A stretch of 64,000 nucleotides of DNA from Gonapodya prolifera JEL478 (taxonomy: Eukaryota; Monoblepharomycota; Monoblepharidomycetes; Monoblepharidales; Gonapodyaceae): NCBI GenBank assembly GCA_001574975.1, contig KQ965810.1, positions 64,280-128,279 of the forward strand. The letters are read 5' to 3'. Positions 1 through 15,148 of this stretch are shown here, in pieces. The notes beneath the pieces are model-generated. The model searched no databases. It was given only the letters and a program-made list of their open reading frames with translations, and was not told the DNA's origin. The translations under genes were made by a program, and so were the position numbers. Numbering within the stretch: position 1 is the first letter of the stretch; each line of letters opens with the position of its first letter.

Positions 1-198
1 AGGCTATCCTCGCGGCGAAACCGGGCTTGGATGACGCGGGTGGGTTTATATGTACATTTTCGGTCTGTCATCGGTAGATTGATTTGATTGGCATCTTTCA
101 TCGTTCCTGGTTTCAACTCTCAGAAGCGGCAGTGAGTTGTCATTCAACGACGAGCGCTGTCTCAAAATCGAGGAATTGCTCATCTGTTTCCCAACCAG

Positions 199-451
199 GT
201 TCTCCTCGAATTCTACGACCTCGCACGCCAAGGAAGACTGGATTTCACAACACGTGAGGGTTACATTCTTTTCTCGGGGTGTGAGATCACGAGCTCACAT
301 TCACCCAACTTTCGACGGGGGTCGAATCCATACAGAAGACCTCGAAAGGCTTATCCAGCAGACTCCTACGAACCTGCTTGGATTTTTCCAGAAGCATGAA
401 ATTGACATCACCAATGCAGCAAGAGCAATGCTCAAGGCTAGTGGGAAGTAA
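199..451 (+). CDS. C-terminal exons of a gene entering from the left edge; unidentified
   Basis: Two exons join in phase: 199-253 (after a CCAACCAG acceptor, ending at a GTGAGG donor) and 294-451, ending in TAA. The product ends with an acidic/helical tail containing GGRIHTEDLERLIQQTP and FFQKHEIDITNAARAML. The rest of the gene lies outside the window. The tail vaguely resembles the end of NmrA/SDR-type NAD(P)-binding proteins, but that is only an impression and no catalytic motif is visible here. The next gene starts about 160 bases downstream on the same strand. The exon model depends on my choice of splice sites; the continuous reading frame 137-451 is an alternative. Confidence 0.45.
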
Positions 452-611
452 GGGAGGGCAGGCGTGATTTTCTTGATTAGAATAACAAGTTTAACAGTTT
501 CGATGAATAAGCATGTTTTGACAAGAATGCGTCATTGTGGATGGAATCTGCCATACCATGCGTTCAATTTCAAGAGGCCACTGCCACTTTCACTCACACT
601 TCGATACTCCG

Positions 612-2690
612 ATGGTAAGCTTTTGATGTACGATGTCGATAGATCGAATCTATCGAATCGTTCGTGGACTATGAAAAAGGCGATTGATGGATCGATGGAC
701 GTTGAATGTTGAGTGACGATGTCTTCACCAACAGGAGCACGGCAGAAAGAAGGAGCAGAAGGAAGTCGATCCCAAGATTCTTGAAGCCAAGAAAGAGCGT
801 GAGCAGAAAAGAATCGAAGAATACAGGCAGCTGCTTCGGGATGTAAGACACAAGGTTCGGTGATCGTGTCGAAATGTGTTGGGCATCTTTCTGATTCGAT
901 GATGCTAGCGAGCAGCCCAGGAGCGCGATGATGCAGCACTGGCGCTTACGAGGTCCATTCTGACCATCAATCCTGAAGCTTATGATGTTTGGAACTTTCG
1001 AAGGGTGATCCTAATCGAACAATTTGGACAATTGTGAGTGCATCCCGTTAGATTGCATTGCGGGAGCATCCAACAACGTGCACCGCTCTTCTAGGCCCCC
1101 GGATGAAGTACAAACACGATGTAAAGCAGAGCTCCGTCTCCTGGACGAGCTTCTCAAAGTCTTCCCCAAATCGTATTGGCTCTGGAATCACCGTCAATGG
1201 GTCCTACAAACTTTGCCGCACCCCGAGAAAGAGATTGCTCGAGATCTCGCGCTTGTGGCGGCTATGCTGAATCTGGACGCCCGCAACTTCCACGGTTGGG
1301 ATTACCGTCGATACCTGATTGCCTTTCGAGATCCCGCAATCCCAAATGGAATCTCGACGCCGAAGACCGAGTTTGATTACACGACAAAGAAAATCGACCA
1401 GAACTTCTCCAACTATTCTGCGTGGCACTATCGGAGCACGGTTCTGAACAAAGCATTCGCGTCTGGTGGTTTGGAGGAGCAATTGGAGAAGGGTGAGTGG
1501 TATCGCAAAGCGTGAAAGGATTCTGCATGCTCATTTTGAAAATGTCGAATGATCAGATTTTGAGCTCGTTCGATCTGCCATTTACACCGAGCCGGCGGAC
1601 CAAAGCGCGTGGCTCTACCAACGATGGCTCCTTGGACGACAACAATGTGAGTTTCCAGATTGTTTTCTCACCGGTGCTGCTTCAAGATCTATATACGTTT
1701 CCAGCGAACGTGTTGTCTTGTCTGGGAGGATTTCTTGTTGGGCCACCTTCTTTGGACGGTGAAACTGGAATACTGGTGGTGTTCAGCGCTGCAGTCGATG
1801 TGAGCAGAGGAATTTTACTACTTGTTCGGCTCCCTGTGACGCCTTTGACCCTAGGTGGTGGCACCTCCGGTTGTTTGTCTGAACACAACCGCACTTGTCG
1901 GTGTCAGCATGCGTCCCGTGTCACCCGCGCACCTTCAAGAACGCACACCAGCCGAATCAACTACCACCACAACCACTTCATCACAATTTTGGTTCCTCGG
2001 TTTTCCAAATGATGCTACCTTGGTGTCCGGAAATTCAAGAACCATTCACGTCAGATCGTTGCACGAAGCTTTTCAGGCACCGTCTGGACTGCGCCTTCAC
2101 CGCACCGTAGATCTGGAGCTTGACGTAGAAGGTTCGCGCTTCGTAAGCCGCGCCCTGGCGACATCTCATCCTTGTTCTGTAACAGGAGATCTTTCGCGGT
2201 TCGTTGTTCCCTTCACGGGAGAATACGTGGATGCGGACCATGTTATGCGAGCATTCCGGGTGTCGCAAGGCAGCGAAGTCGTCTCGGATCATGAGTCTCG
2301 TACAACGCACGTAAATCAGTGGGCGCCACAACCTGTTTCGCGTGATATTTTACTTCGGGAGATTGAGTCTCTCCGCGAGCTCATAGAAATTGAGCCGGAC
2401 AGCAAATGTGAGTGATGGGGTTTCAACCTGCAAGTCATCTCCTGCTGGAGCTTTTCACCACTTTTGAACTAGGGCCCTTGTTGACCCTTGTGTACCTTCT
2501 CGATCGACTGGGAGGCGACGATCTCAAAGAACGTGAGGAGATTTTGGATCGACTCTCTCATTTGGACAGAAAGCGGGAAATATTTTATCAAGATCTCAGT
2601 GAGTTCGTCAGCAAAGGCCGTCGACGAATGATCAACATGCCATTGATTAACATGTCCGTCTCTGATAGAGTCCCGCCGCCGGTTCGATAA
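612..2690 (+). CDS. BET4: Rab geranylgeranyltransferase (type II) alpha subunit
   Basis: Alpha subunit of the enzyme that attaches geranylgeranyl groups to C-terminal cysteines of Rab GTPases, acting with a beta subunit and the Rab escort protein in the cytosol. Exons: 612-614, 738-842, 909-1033, 1095-1492, 1557-1646, 1705-1799, 1855-2407, 2473-2690; all phases agree and give about 528 residues. The family start MHGR is formed only by splicing the lone ATG to 738; a tandem CAGGAG acceptor could instead start at 735 (MEHGR). Prenyltransferase-alpha repeats are clear: [49 protein letters not shown] and [12 protein letters not shown]. The middle (about residues 240-430) matches the variable insert of the family. 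The C-terminal helix reads [17 protein letters not shown] small last intron near 2600 cannot be excluded. Confidence 0.9.
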
Positions 2691-3739
2691 AATTGTCAGC
2701 AGCATCTTGAAGGGCTAAAGGATGGGTGGCTAGGTGGAAGAAAATGATGTGAGGACCCTTCGAAGTGGGTTTCGGTCCCAATATGGTGTCCCCACCTTTG
2801 CACCGCTCCACTGGATTCTTTTTGCATTTGCAGAGTCCGCACGGACTTCTTCGGTGATCAATAAGATCGGGGACCACAGTTTTGTAGATTAGACATCCGG
2901 ATCTATATTTTTATCGTAATTTCGATTGTTGCGAATTCAACTGCACCGCGGAGATTCCCCATTGAACAAAATTCAAATCCCCTATTTAAAAAAAATATCC
3001 CCGCCGTTCTCCACCACCCCTCTTCTTGGTAACGATCAACCTCATCTTCCTCCTCGACGCCAGTACCCACTGGAGACGAAGAATGCATGCGTAAGCGAAA
3101 AGTGGCTCCACAGCCTCGCCAAGAATCCTGGTCGTGCGGTTAGCTGTGTGGATAATCGCCATGCAATTTTCAGTTGAATTCACGCTCCAAACAACAGTGC
3201 GCTGGCGATTTTGTCATTGTAACTTCACTGGTGCGATCCAAATAGCAAATGAAAAGGCTCGAATGCAATTGTTTATTCGAAATTCTGTACACAGGACTTG
3301 CGCAACAGTGCCCCGAAGACTCTACAAAGCCACCGAAGAACATCCGTTTGTATACTTCTCGCTGCTCTCCACTCATAACATGGAAACGTTCCTGCTGCTT
3401 GGCATTACATTTCGGGAATGGACGTCGATGGGAACCACCGTCTCTTCGTTTCCCGGAAATTGGAGCACCTGGAGCGCCCCTTGTCGAGCGGGACGGCATC
3501 GCGCTCCTGGGGACGAGCGACATCGTACCCGCCTGCTCCCGCCGATGGCGGCACGACTGGTGTAGGAAGAGGGAAGAGAAAGGAGCGCGAGGAGAGTGGC
3601 AATCACGTATTTTGCGATGTTGCCATCCAGCAGCACGAAAGGGTCCCACCGTCCTTCTCTCCCCCGAATTCTCTGTCGGGTCATGCGGACTCCCCACGGG
3701 CTATTCTCGATGATCGACTGACTGCAGGATCGCGGTTGA
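2691..3739. other. No confident gene
   Basis: About 1 kb between the RabGGTase stop and the tetraspanin-like gene. Open frames on both strands (for example 3170-3697 minus and 3249-3713 plus) overlap one another, have unlike-protein composition and no recognisable motif. The frame 3418-3774 (plus), starting MDVDGNHRLFVSRKLEHLE, could be a 5' exon of the downstream tetraspanin-like gene but I see no convincing splice link. Confidence 0.4.
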
Positions 3740-4706
3740 ATGTTTTTTTGTCGCGATTACTTTACGATTGTTGAAGTTCAACCGCACACAGAATTCTCCG
3801 TCAAATTAAAACGCCGTCTCTTCGGAATGACCATTCTCATCTATCTCACGCACTGCTTTCTGATAGTCATCAATGTGATCTTCGTCATTCTTGGCCTGGG
3901 ATCAATCGTGGTTGGGATCTTATTCATCACACACGCTGTTTGTTTCCTTCCGGACCTCGGTGTTACAACGCCAAGCGGTAAGAATGAACTCCATTGAGCT
4001 CAAGGGGTCTGATTAATGGATATCCTCTTTCCAGTCATCATGGCTTTAGGGGACGCAATATTCTCAATATCTCTGTCCGGTCTTCAAGGGTAGATATCAG
4101 CACAGAAGCATTGCTGCGCATAGGCTAAGCGAATGAGCTTACAGCGCCATCCAAAAGTCGCGGAAAAATCTGATCATCTATGCCACCGTGTACGTGTCGC
4201 CCTTATTTTTTCGAGAAAGTGACAAAGCAAACACATCCTCAACAGCGTCTCACTCCTGGTAGTCGTGGAAGCCGCAATTGTCGTCATCGCCCTCAAATTT
4301 CTATTTCTGTTGGCTCAAGGCATTACTTTTCTCTCGCAATACTGGAATCTGCTGGATCCAGTCACTTTGTCTTGGATTTACGCTTGGGTGATTACCCGTT
4401 TACCTCGTTCCCACACCCCATTTCTCACGAAACCTTCGCCCAAAGCTTGGCTGTAGCGATTTATCGTCATGCTATAATTCTTTGAAAGCGGTGATCGGAC
4501 ACCAGGTCACAGCAGCCTTGGGCGTTTTGATTGGTGCACTCGCGTGTCAGTTCATTGCATTGGCTGGCGCGATACACCTCGCGATCCATCACAGGCGAAA
4601 GCAAACCGCAAGGGGTACCCAGCGACTGGCAGTTACACAAAGATACTCGATGAGAGATAAACCAAATTTTAGTTGCAAAAATATACAGTTCAAATCAAAC
4701 AATTAA
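3740..4706 (+). CDS. Tetraspanin-like four-helix membrane protein
   Basis: Five exons: 3740-3977, 4035-4089, 4145-4189, 4246-4387, 4506-4706, all in phase, about 226 residues. An internal ATG at 3827 or a further 5' exon are alternative starts. Four hydrophobic segments are visible: TM1 (LTHCFLIVINVIFVILGLGS), TM2 (VIMALGDAIFSISLSGLQGA), TM3 (IIYATVVSLLVVVEAAIVVI) and TM4 (LGVLIGALACQFIALAGAIH). The order S-x2-G-x2-GA at the end of TM2 and the buried E of TM3 are tetraspanin traits. The loop between TM3 and TM4 is only about 25 residues with no cysteine, so the CCG-bearing large extracellular loop of classical tetraspanins is missing. A basic tail (HHRRKQTARG) follows TM4. It converges on MCM6 with 13 bases between stop codons. 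Confidence 0.65.
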
Positions 4707-4719
4707 TCTGACGAGCAAT

Positions 4720-8391
<3,672 letters not shown>

Positions 8392-8584
8392 TCCGATGAA
8401 TTAGTGCTGATTTCAATGTCCTGTGAGGGTTTGGACTTCTGGTGCCCTCGAATCAAACGATTGTTGGAAAATGTTTGGAATGTCTTTGCGCACAATCTCT
8501 ACTCACAAATATCATGGCACTCGGTCAGGAACAAGTAGGTCAGGACAGAGCATAATATTTTACATTTTCGGTTTATACGTGTAT

Positions 8585-9937
8585 TTACTCACGACTGATG
8601 TACTCTTTTGCAATCAGCTCTTCTTTCAAGTTATACGCCTCGCCCACCACCTAGCAGCGTCAAAAAGATTTTCATGAGCTTGTGACAAACAGAAATCAAC
8701 TCGCTACTCACTCTATCCATGTCCAATGCTGGTAGTCGAAGGAGATGTGCTCTCACGTCGGACGTTTCAAGCTCCTCGAGCGAATCCTTACAAAGTTTCA
8801 GGATTGCGAGACAGACAAAGAGATGCAATTCGATGCCTTCATCCACGGAGAAGTACGTATCTGGAATGGAGTCGTGTTGAGGATCTAGGAACGAAGACTC
8901 GCTTAAGCTGCACCACGACACCCACCCCAAAGCCTCGCTACACATTCCAGTGGGAGCTCCTTGCTCAAAAAAAACTGGAACCAGGACCTTGCCCAGTCCG
9001 CAAAGTCTACTTCCTCATCCTCAAGGTGCGAGTAAAGGTCAGGAAGTAAAGCGCGACAAAATGTGTGAAATTCGGCTATTCGGGTTTTGGTGTCGCGTCT
9101 TCGGAAGTATTCATCTATGAAAACACTTTCAGCACACGCAATGAAGCCCACGCTCGATACGATATTCAACAATCCACAATTTCTGTAACGTGCTCACCTG
9201 TCATCACCATCATTTTCTCAAATGCAGCCGCAGCATCTCTGACATCTTTCATAGTGTAAACAAAGACACCACACATGTAGACCAATGATGACTCGACATT
9301 TTTAGACTTGTTCGCGGACAAGTATCGGGTGACGATTGACTCCAGGCTTTCGGGAAGCTGGGCTTGCGATTCTTGCGGGAACGATCTACCCCGCGCCCGC
9401 ACATATCGCGCAACCTCTCCGCGGACACGCTTAAGGACTTCGTGAGAGTCGGTGGATGAAGAAGAAGAGGAGTAACCGGGGGAAAAGGGCGAGGAGGGGA
9501 ATCCATTGTCGGTCGGTCGTTGATCTGACGGGGGAGAGTACCCTTTTACCACAGAACCAACCAAGATAGTGACACGTCGAGGTCCCCATAGACATAGCAA
9601 ACATTAGCAAAGAGTTCCGAATCCTTTGGAAAAGGCCTCTCTCTGTCCTCTCACTCACACTTCTCGGGTTGCTTAACACCCAAGAGATAGAGCCACACCT
9701 CCGCCCGCCACTCTTCCGGCACACCGTAACGAGAGCTCTGGGTGAGTTATTTCGGTCCGCAAAGAGGCAATGTCGAATAAGATCTCGGTCCCGTCTGATG
9801 GTAGCGCAAAGCACGCCCACCTCCTTCAGCTTTGCGAGATCCACCCGCACTTCCGAACCCGTGAGAAGTTCCTCAAACTCCTCCCGCGATGAAAAATCGA
9901 TGCTCCGCGTCGATTGCGTCTTCACAGTCGCCATCAT
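8585..9937 (-). CDS. TBC-domain protein (Rab GTPase-activating protein family)
   Basis: Multi-exon minus-strand gene starting MMATVKTQSTRSID at 9937 and ending EYISRE-stop at 8585. The TBC core is recognisable: GVPEEWRAEVWLYLLGV carries the first TBC motif with its RxxxW, followed by a Ser-rich linker, then VLKRVRGEVARYVRARG, SSLVYMCGVFVYTMKD, a middle helix (HTFCRALLPDLYSHLEDE) and the C-terminal block GIELHLFVCLAILKLCKDSL with LPALDMDR. TBC proteins stimulate GTP hydrolysis by Rabs in membrane traffic. The IxxDxxR and YxQ finger motifs are not clearly present at their expected positions, so catalysis may be weak or lost; hidden exon errors could also explain this. It lies 193 bases upstream of MCM6 on the same strand. 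Which TBC subfamily it belongs to I cannot say. Confidence 0.75.
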
Positions 9938-10345
9938 TACACTGGCGGTGTAGCAGTAACGTGGGTGACTGGGTTTGGTGAGCGCCCGGCAGTATGCGAA
10001 CGATATCGTGAGGACGATTGTATGGCTCGAATTTAGCTCCCGATTCCCCCGCGGAGGACCGCGGGTCCGCGCAGGACGAGACCGGGGGTGACAAGAAAAG
10101 TGATCCCAAAAAACTCCCGACCAATCACACGCAAACCCCCCACTCGAATTGACCGTAGCTTTTACCTTAATTTTTTTTGGAGTTGTAAAATCATACCATC
10201 AAAGACTGAATTTTAAATTTTTGGAGTTGAGACGTAATGTAAATCTCATCTAATCTCAACAATCAATACGATCGAACTCAAAAGGTACGAATAGATAATG
10301 ATTCAGTCCAAAAAGTCCGGGTCGGAACCCACGCCAAAGGTTGCT
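9938..10345. other. Intergenic, AT-rich
   Basis: Space between the TBC gene start and the end of the PPP2R3C-like gene. 10,150-10,290 is markedly AT-rich and holds short repeats of the word TTTTGGAGTTG(A/T) (near 10,167 and 10,218). No gene seen. Confidence 0.5.
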
Positions 10346-12987
10346 CTAGCCCATACTCTCCCTGTTTTCATATTGCCAAAACGACTGGGCGTCGGCGAGA
10401 ATGGTGACCACCGTCCCACCCACACCGGACCGCGTGAGATCTTTGAGCGTTATGCATCGGGGCTCTTGAGGGTTCGCCATGTCGAAGACCTCGTTCACAA
10501 CGTCGGGGATCGGTGGATGGACCTGGCCGAAGGCGACAAGCTTTTGCGCGACTGCCTGAAAAACGGGATGCGAAAAGCGGGGGCGAGAGTGAGCTTCCTG
10601 GAGACGCCAGACGCGAACCCAGCGGACATGATCCTCACCTTGAAAAAATACCACACGACAAACTCGTCCAGGTATCCGTTCCCGTGGATATCGAGTATTC
10701 TGAAGAGCACAGTCTGCGCCTCAGGCGTCTGAACATTATCCATCGTCAGCACAAAATCAAGAAATGTCTTGAAATCCATCTCGCCGTTGTAAGTTTGGAA
10801 CTCTAAAGGCAAGCAATGAAGGGAAAGGCCAGGTTCAGAACCTAGCTTTTACATGTCGTGAGCCGATGACAACCGTACCTTGAAACACCCTGTCCAAAAA
10901 CGCGTCTGATAGGGTCCCGTTGCTATACCGCCCCATCTCTGCTCGACTCAGCATCCCGTTGTGGTCCGCGTCCAAACTGAGGTACTGGGCTGCAATAGAC
11001 CACAAACGCACATTGTCAATGTTGGGTTGTGTTAAGATGGCACAGGCGAGGAATACCCAGGAAATGCTCACTGTAGACTTTCATGATAGATTGTGTCGAG
11101 AACCAGTTTGTCTGGAGGAATTCCTTTGACAGCTCGGGTTCGCGGAGCTCAAAGAACTCGGTGAGGATGGGGGACAGGAGCATGTCTTTGATGCTTATGC
11201 GACCTGTGTGGGTGCGACGTGAGACGTGTGTGGAACGTGTCAAACGAGAGCAACAAGCAACTTTGTAGCGACAATAGGAGTTCCAGTCACCTCTTCTCAT
11301 CGGATCCAAAAAGTAAAAGAACTTTCGCACCGCCGAGCAAACGTAAAACTTTGTGAAGCCGCGCGAGACGCCCTGTAGTTGCGGGAACGTCGGCAGGACG
11401 TCCGTGACGTATTTCTCCAGTTGCTGGAGGATTCGGAGAGGTAACGGTTGGTTGGCAAATGAGAGTGTGCGAAGTGCGCACTTTAGTCTTACTGTCAGCC
11501 CCCAACATCAAGAACGGCGGCTCACATCTTCGGTCAAGTACCCATCATCATCGGCGTCGTAGAGGCTAAAGTCTATCCTCGCTTGGAGAAGAAGGGCTAC
11601 ATCCAAACACAAACGCACACTTAACCTTCGAGTTCATTGCCCGCACGCCCGCACGCGCACTCCCACATCCAAACTCACCCCTTCTGAGCACATACGACGA
11701 GAACAGTGCGATCCCGACCCTTCCCCTCTCGTCGGCGAGTTGGAGGAACACGGAGGGCTTGAAGAAGGCGGCGAATTTGGGCGACGAGCGGGAGAGGCGG
11801 CGGGATATGTGGAGGAAGGAGGTGTAGTTTATTTTCTGGTGGTGGGGGGGGGGGGGGGGGAAGGGGGAGGAAGAACGTGGATTGGGGAAGGTAGTGTGAG
11901 AATTGGATGGAGTGATACAGACAATGTATTGCAGCTGTCCATTGCCTCAGCGCGGTCTCCGCTTCCTTGTAAGTCCAAGACAGGTGTGTATGGCAGCGGT
12001 CTCCACTGACTCTGTGCTCCCATTGGGAAACCAGTACCGAAACCGGCTCGCTCAAAGAGCACCAAAACCGTGACCCACTCTCACCTGTTCATCCTCCGCG
12101 GCTCCCTCAGCCTCTCGAGGCTCCTCCCCCCCTTCTTGCATACCGTCCACAGTGGCATCCCCGTCGGTGTCTTCCGCGTCCCCTTCGCGGGGGCTTCCCG
12201 TTCGAGCAGGATGTTGCGAGTCGGGCACGACAGTGTCCTCGGAGGCGGCGTCGTCGTCCTGGTCGGAATGCGGGTGGTCGTGGCGGGGTGATGGTAATGG
12301 TGGCTGGGAAACGGAGGGAGACGGGGAGTGGGAGTGGGGCTGGGCTTGTGGAGCGGGGGCGCTGCCGGTTCCGGGTGAGGGAGAGCCAGTCCGGCGCGAA
12401 GGTGGAGCCAGGGAAGGTGACGCCGTACGAGAGGCCGCAGAGGGTGGACGGGCGTCCAAGTCGGGATCCGTATCAGGCTCCCGGCTGACGCTCCTATCCT
12501 GGTCTCTGCTTCCACTCGCATCAGGATGGTCAGTATACTCCTGCTGCTCCTCCTCATTGAGAATCGCGGCGCGTGCAGCTTCTTTGGACAGTTCGTTCCA
12601 CAGCAGGTTGAAGTCGTCCGAGTCCAGCACCTCTGCGACCTTTTTCCTGAGGAAAGACGCACGAGTGGCGCGCGCTGCAGCGTCCCTTATGATGGGAGGG
12701 GATGGGAGGGAGGGATGGGAGGAGAGAGACTCTGCGGAGGGAACGGTGGTGTTGCGGGAGTTTTTTGGAAAGAAGAATCTGGGGATGACCTTGTGGGACT
12801 GAGCGTGTGCTGCGAGCGGCGAGATGTGAGATTGGCGATGATGCGTGAACCCCATGCATCTCTCGAACTCGTCGGTGTCGAAATCGCCTTCTGTCCATTG
12901 CGAGGGGTGCGCAGGCGAGGGAGGTTCTGCCGATGGATTTTGCTGCAGCGCGGATGCGTGGGCGCACAGAATATCTGCGAGTCGCAT
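10346..12987 (-). CDS. PP2A regulatory subunit B'' gamma-like (PPP2R3C/G5PR, TON2 family)
   Basis: EF-hand subunit that targets protein phosphatase 2A, linked in animals, plants and flagellates to centriole or microtubule organisation. Start MRLADILCAHAS at 12987 (an in-frame ATG at 13014 is possible); the stop at 10346 follows QSFWQYENRESMG. Family blocks in order: KVIPRFFFPK, FLRKKVAEVLDSDDFNLLW, an inserted Ser/Pro/Asp-rich stretch of about 150 residues (12,070-12,530), YKEAETALRQW, FFKPSVFLQLADERGRVGIA, FSLYDADDDGYLTED, VRKFFYFLDPMRRG, KDMLLSPILTEFFELREPEL, QTNWFSTQSIMKVYSEHF, YLSLDADHNGMLSRAEMGRY (a full EF-hand loop), TYNGEMDFKTFLDFVLTMDN, RILDIHGNGYLDE and VNEVFDMANPQEPRCITLKD. About ten introns; the one near 11,840 holds a run of about 16 G. 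Apart from the low-complexity insert the protein follows the human one almost block for block. Confidence 0.88.
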
Positions 12988-13014
12988 GGGAGAGTGTCTG
13001 CAACGCCGTCTCAA

Positions 13015-13317
13015 TGGGCAGCGTGTGTGTTCCAGGTGGTGCTGTGGTCGCAGCTGCCAGGATGTAACTCTAACCGTTCATTGGAATCAGTTTCTCAATG
13101 TGTCTTTATCGATAAAATTATTACTTATATATTAACCAGAGACGCGCGGTGGAGGGGTGCCGGAGATGTGCGCACGATGTGTGCTTGCGAGAGTGTTGTA
13201 TCGGGGCTGCGTAATATATTCGATCCCCAAGGCGGTGCACAAGATCGCTTGGTTGTAACAAAAGGCGAACTCTGGAGGAGAATACATCTGTGATGCTTTC
13301 AAGCAACTCCAAGTTAG
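13015..13317. other. Divergent intergenic region
   Basis: About 300 bases between the PPP2R3C-like gene (minus) and the Sel1 gene (plus); likely holds both promoters. An AT-rich patch lies at 13,105-13,135. No gene seen. Confidence 0.4.
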
Positions 13318-15148
13318 TTGGTGCTCATTTCATTTGGCTTCTTCACCATTTCGCTCACATCACCGCCAGAGATTCAGTGTCATCGCGTGGGTCGACACAG
13401 CAGCCTAAATTTTGATTTCACGCCGCCCCCCAGCAATGTCACTCCACGCATTCGGCCTTCCTTCTCCAAGAAAGTGGATCGCAACCATAGACGAATCAAA
13501 TGGACCCTCACCATCCTGCCAGTGGCGGACCCCACTTGCAGCTGGGCGGACGTTGTTTTGATCATCACACCTTCTACAATCAAGGATAGCTATTACCCCG
13601 GTAGCGCCTCCATTGTCGAACAACTTCCAGATACATTGAATGACTCGGCGAGCAGAATCGCCATTATTGTGGTCAACGACACTATTGCAAAAGGAATCCT
13701 CCACTTTAGTCCACCGGACCACGAACACAAAGATTTACTTGTTGATGCGGCCAAACAGCTCAGAGCAGTGGCATCCGAAGAAAAAGCTTCATTTTCGACA
13801 TCAGGGATCGCTGCAGCGATAGGACTTCTTGACCACCGGAAGCATGGAGAGTTGGGCCGTCAAGGTGTCATTGTCGACAATTCTCCATACCTTTCGCAAT
13901 CAGCTCCTGCTATTTTGGAGCAGGTTTACAGTCTCGCTGCAACAGCTGCAGATCGCGGGTATCGCAATTCCTCTTAAAATATGGCCATGGCTGGAGAAAC
14001 GAAATCGAAGTTCCCCTGCATCAATTTATGCTCTGATATCAAAAAGTATACATCGTGGTGCCAGCAGGCAGCTCGCACAGGATATCGAAGTTATCCTCGA
14101 TATACCCCCACACACGGTTGATTTGGGCATTAGCGACTCTTGCAGTTTCATAAGCAGCACGAGAATTGCTCTCCGATTTTCATACTTGACGATGACGGAT
14201 GGAATTCCTACTTCTCTGGAACCTCAATTGTGTACCCAACACCAGTACCAGACGTAATACGTGTTGTTACAATGTCATATTCAGTACGAGGGGTGGAGAA
14301 TCGGGTGAACGCTAACGTCGATGAATGTGAGACATCAATAATAGACCTTCCCCCCCTTGTACGCGGATGAGCAGTTCAAAGTCGGGAAGGCCGCGCACTG
14401 GTACCGAAAGGCTGCGGAACAAGGCCATGCAGAGGCGCAAAACTACCTGGGCGTGCTGTATGAATATGGCAAGGGGGTGGAGAAGGACTGCTCTCATGCC
14501 TTTTACTGGATCCATAAGGCTGCTGAGCAAGATGACATCACTCCGCAGTCAAATCTCGGTGGAATATATGCAAGGGGACAGGGGGTGGAGAAGGACGATG
14601 GTCAAGCAATAAAGTGGATTCGCAAGGCCGCCGAGCGTGGGCGTAGGGATGCACAGTGTAACCTCGGTGAATTTTATTACGACGGCCGGTGGGTGGGGAG
14701 GAACGACATGCTGGCCATTGAGTGGGACTCTAAGGCTGCTCAGCAAAAGCTGCCAAGGGCACAGTACCAACTCGGCACTATGTTCGAAAATGGGAAGGGT
14801 GTATCAAAGGATATGCGCGAAGCCGTGCGGTTGTACCAAGACGCCTCACGGGGAACCTGGCCTAACAAACCATACGCGCCAGCGAAGACAAAACTTGGAA
14901 TGTTACACCTCAGAGGCCGAGGTGTGAAACAGGACCTGCAGAGGGCGAAAGAATTGTCCGAGCAAGCTGCGCAAGAAGGGGACGAGTCCAGCTGGTTCAA
15001 GCTTGCGTATTACTTCAACCTGCACGCTGTTGGATGTGGCTCTCCGGATTTAGTGAAGGCTGAAGAGTTATTTGCTAGTCAGCAGCCAGTGGGAAGCCTC
15101 AGATTGGACTTGGAGTTCTCTGCGAGCGTGGATGGGGTGGATCATTGA
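13318..15148 (+). CDS. VWA-like domain plus Sel1 repeats; frame interrupted
   Basis: The first part (13,318-13,965) reads like a von Willebrand A fold: WADVVLIITPST where DxSxS would be, then SRIAIIVVNDTIAKGILHFS, then FSTSGIAAAIGLLDHR, then GVIVDNSPYLSQSAPAILEQ, then AATAADRG; the MIDAS motif is degenerate. The reading continues as IAIPLKIWPW in the next frame (near 13,960) and as SPIFILDDDGWNSYFSGTS in a third (14,160-14,330). From 14,363 a run of five or six Sel1 repeats follows (HWYRKAAEQGHAEAQNYLGV, IKWIRKAAERGRRDAQCNLG, QYQLGTMFENGKGVSKDMRE, KTKLGMLHLRGRGVKQD), ending at 15,148. A run of seven C at 14,347-14,353 sits where the last frame change falls. Either unusual introns, assembly indels or early decay. 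Sel1 repeats scaffold signalling complexes; no function can be assigned. Confidence 0.5.

Noticed and set aside
12152-12802. Plus-strand frame opposite the PPP2R3C-like N terminus
   Set aside because: Low-complexity shadow; conserved family blocks lie on the minus strand.
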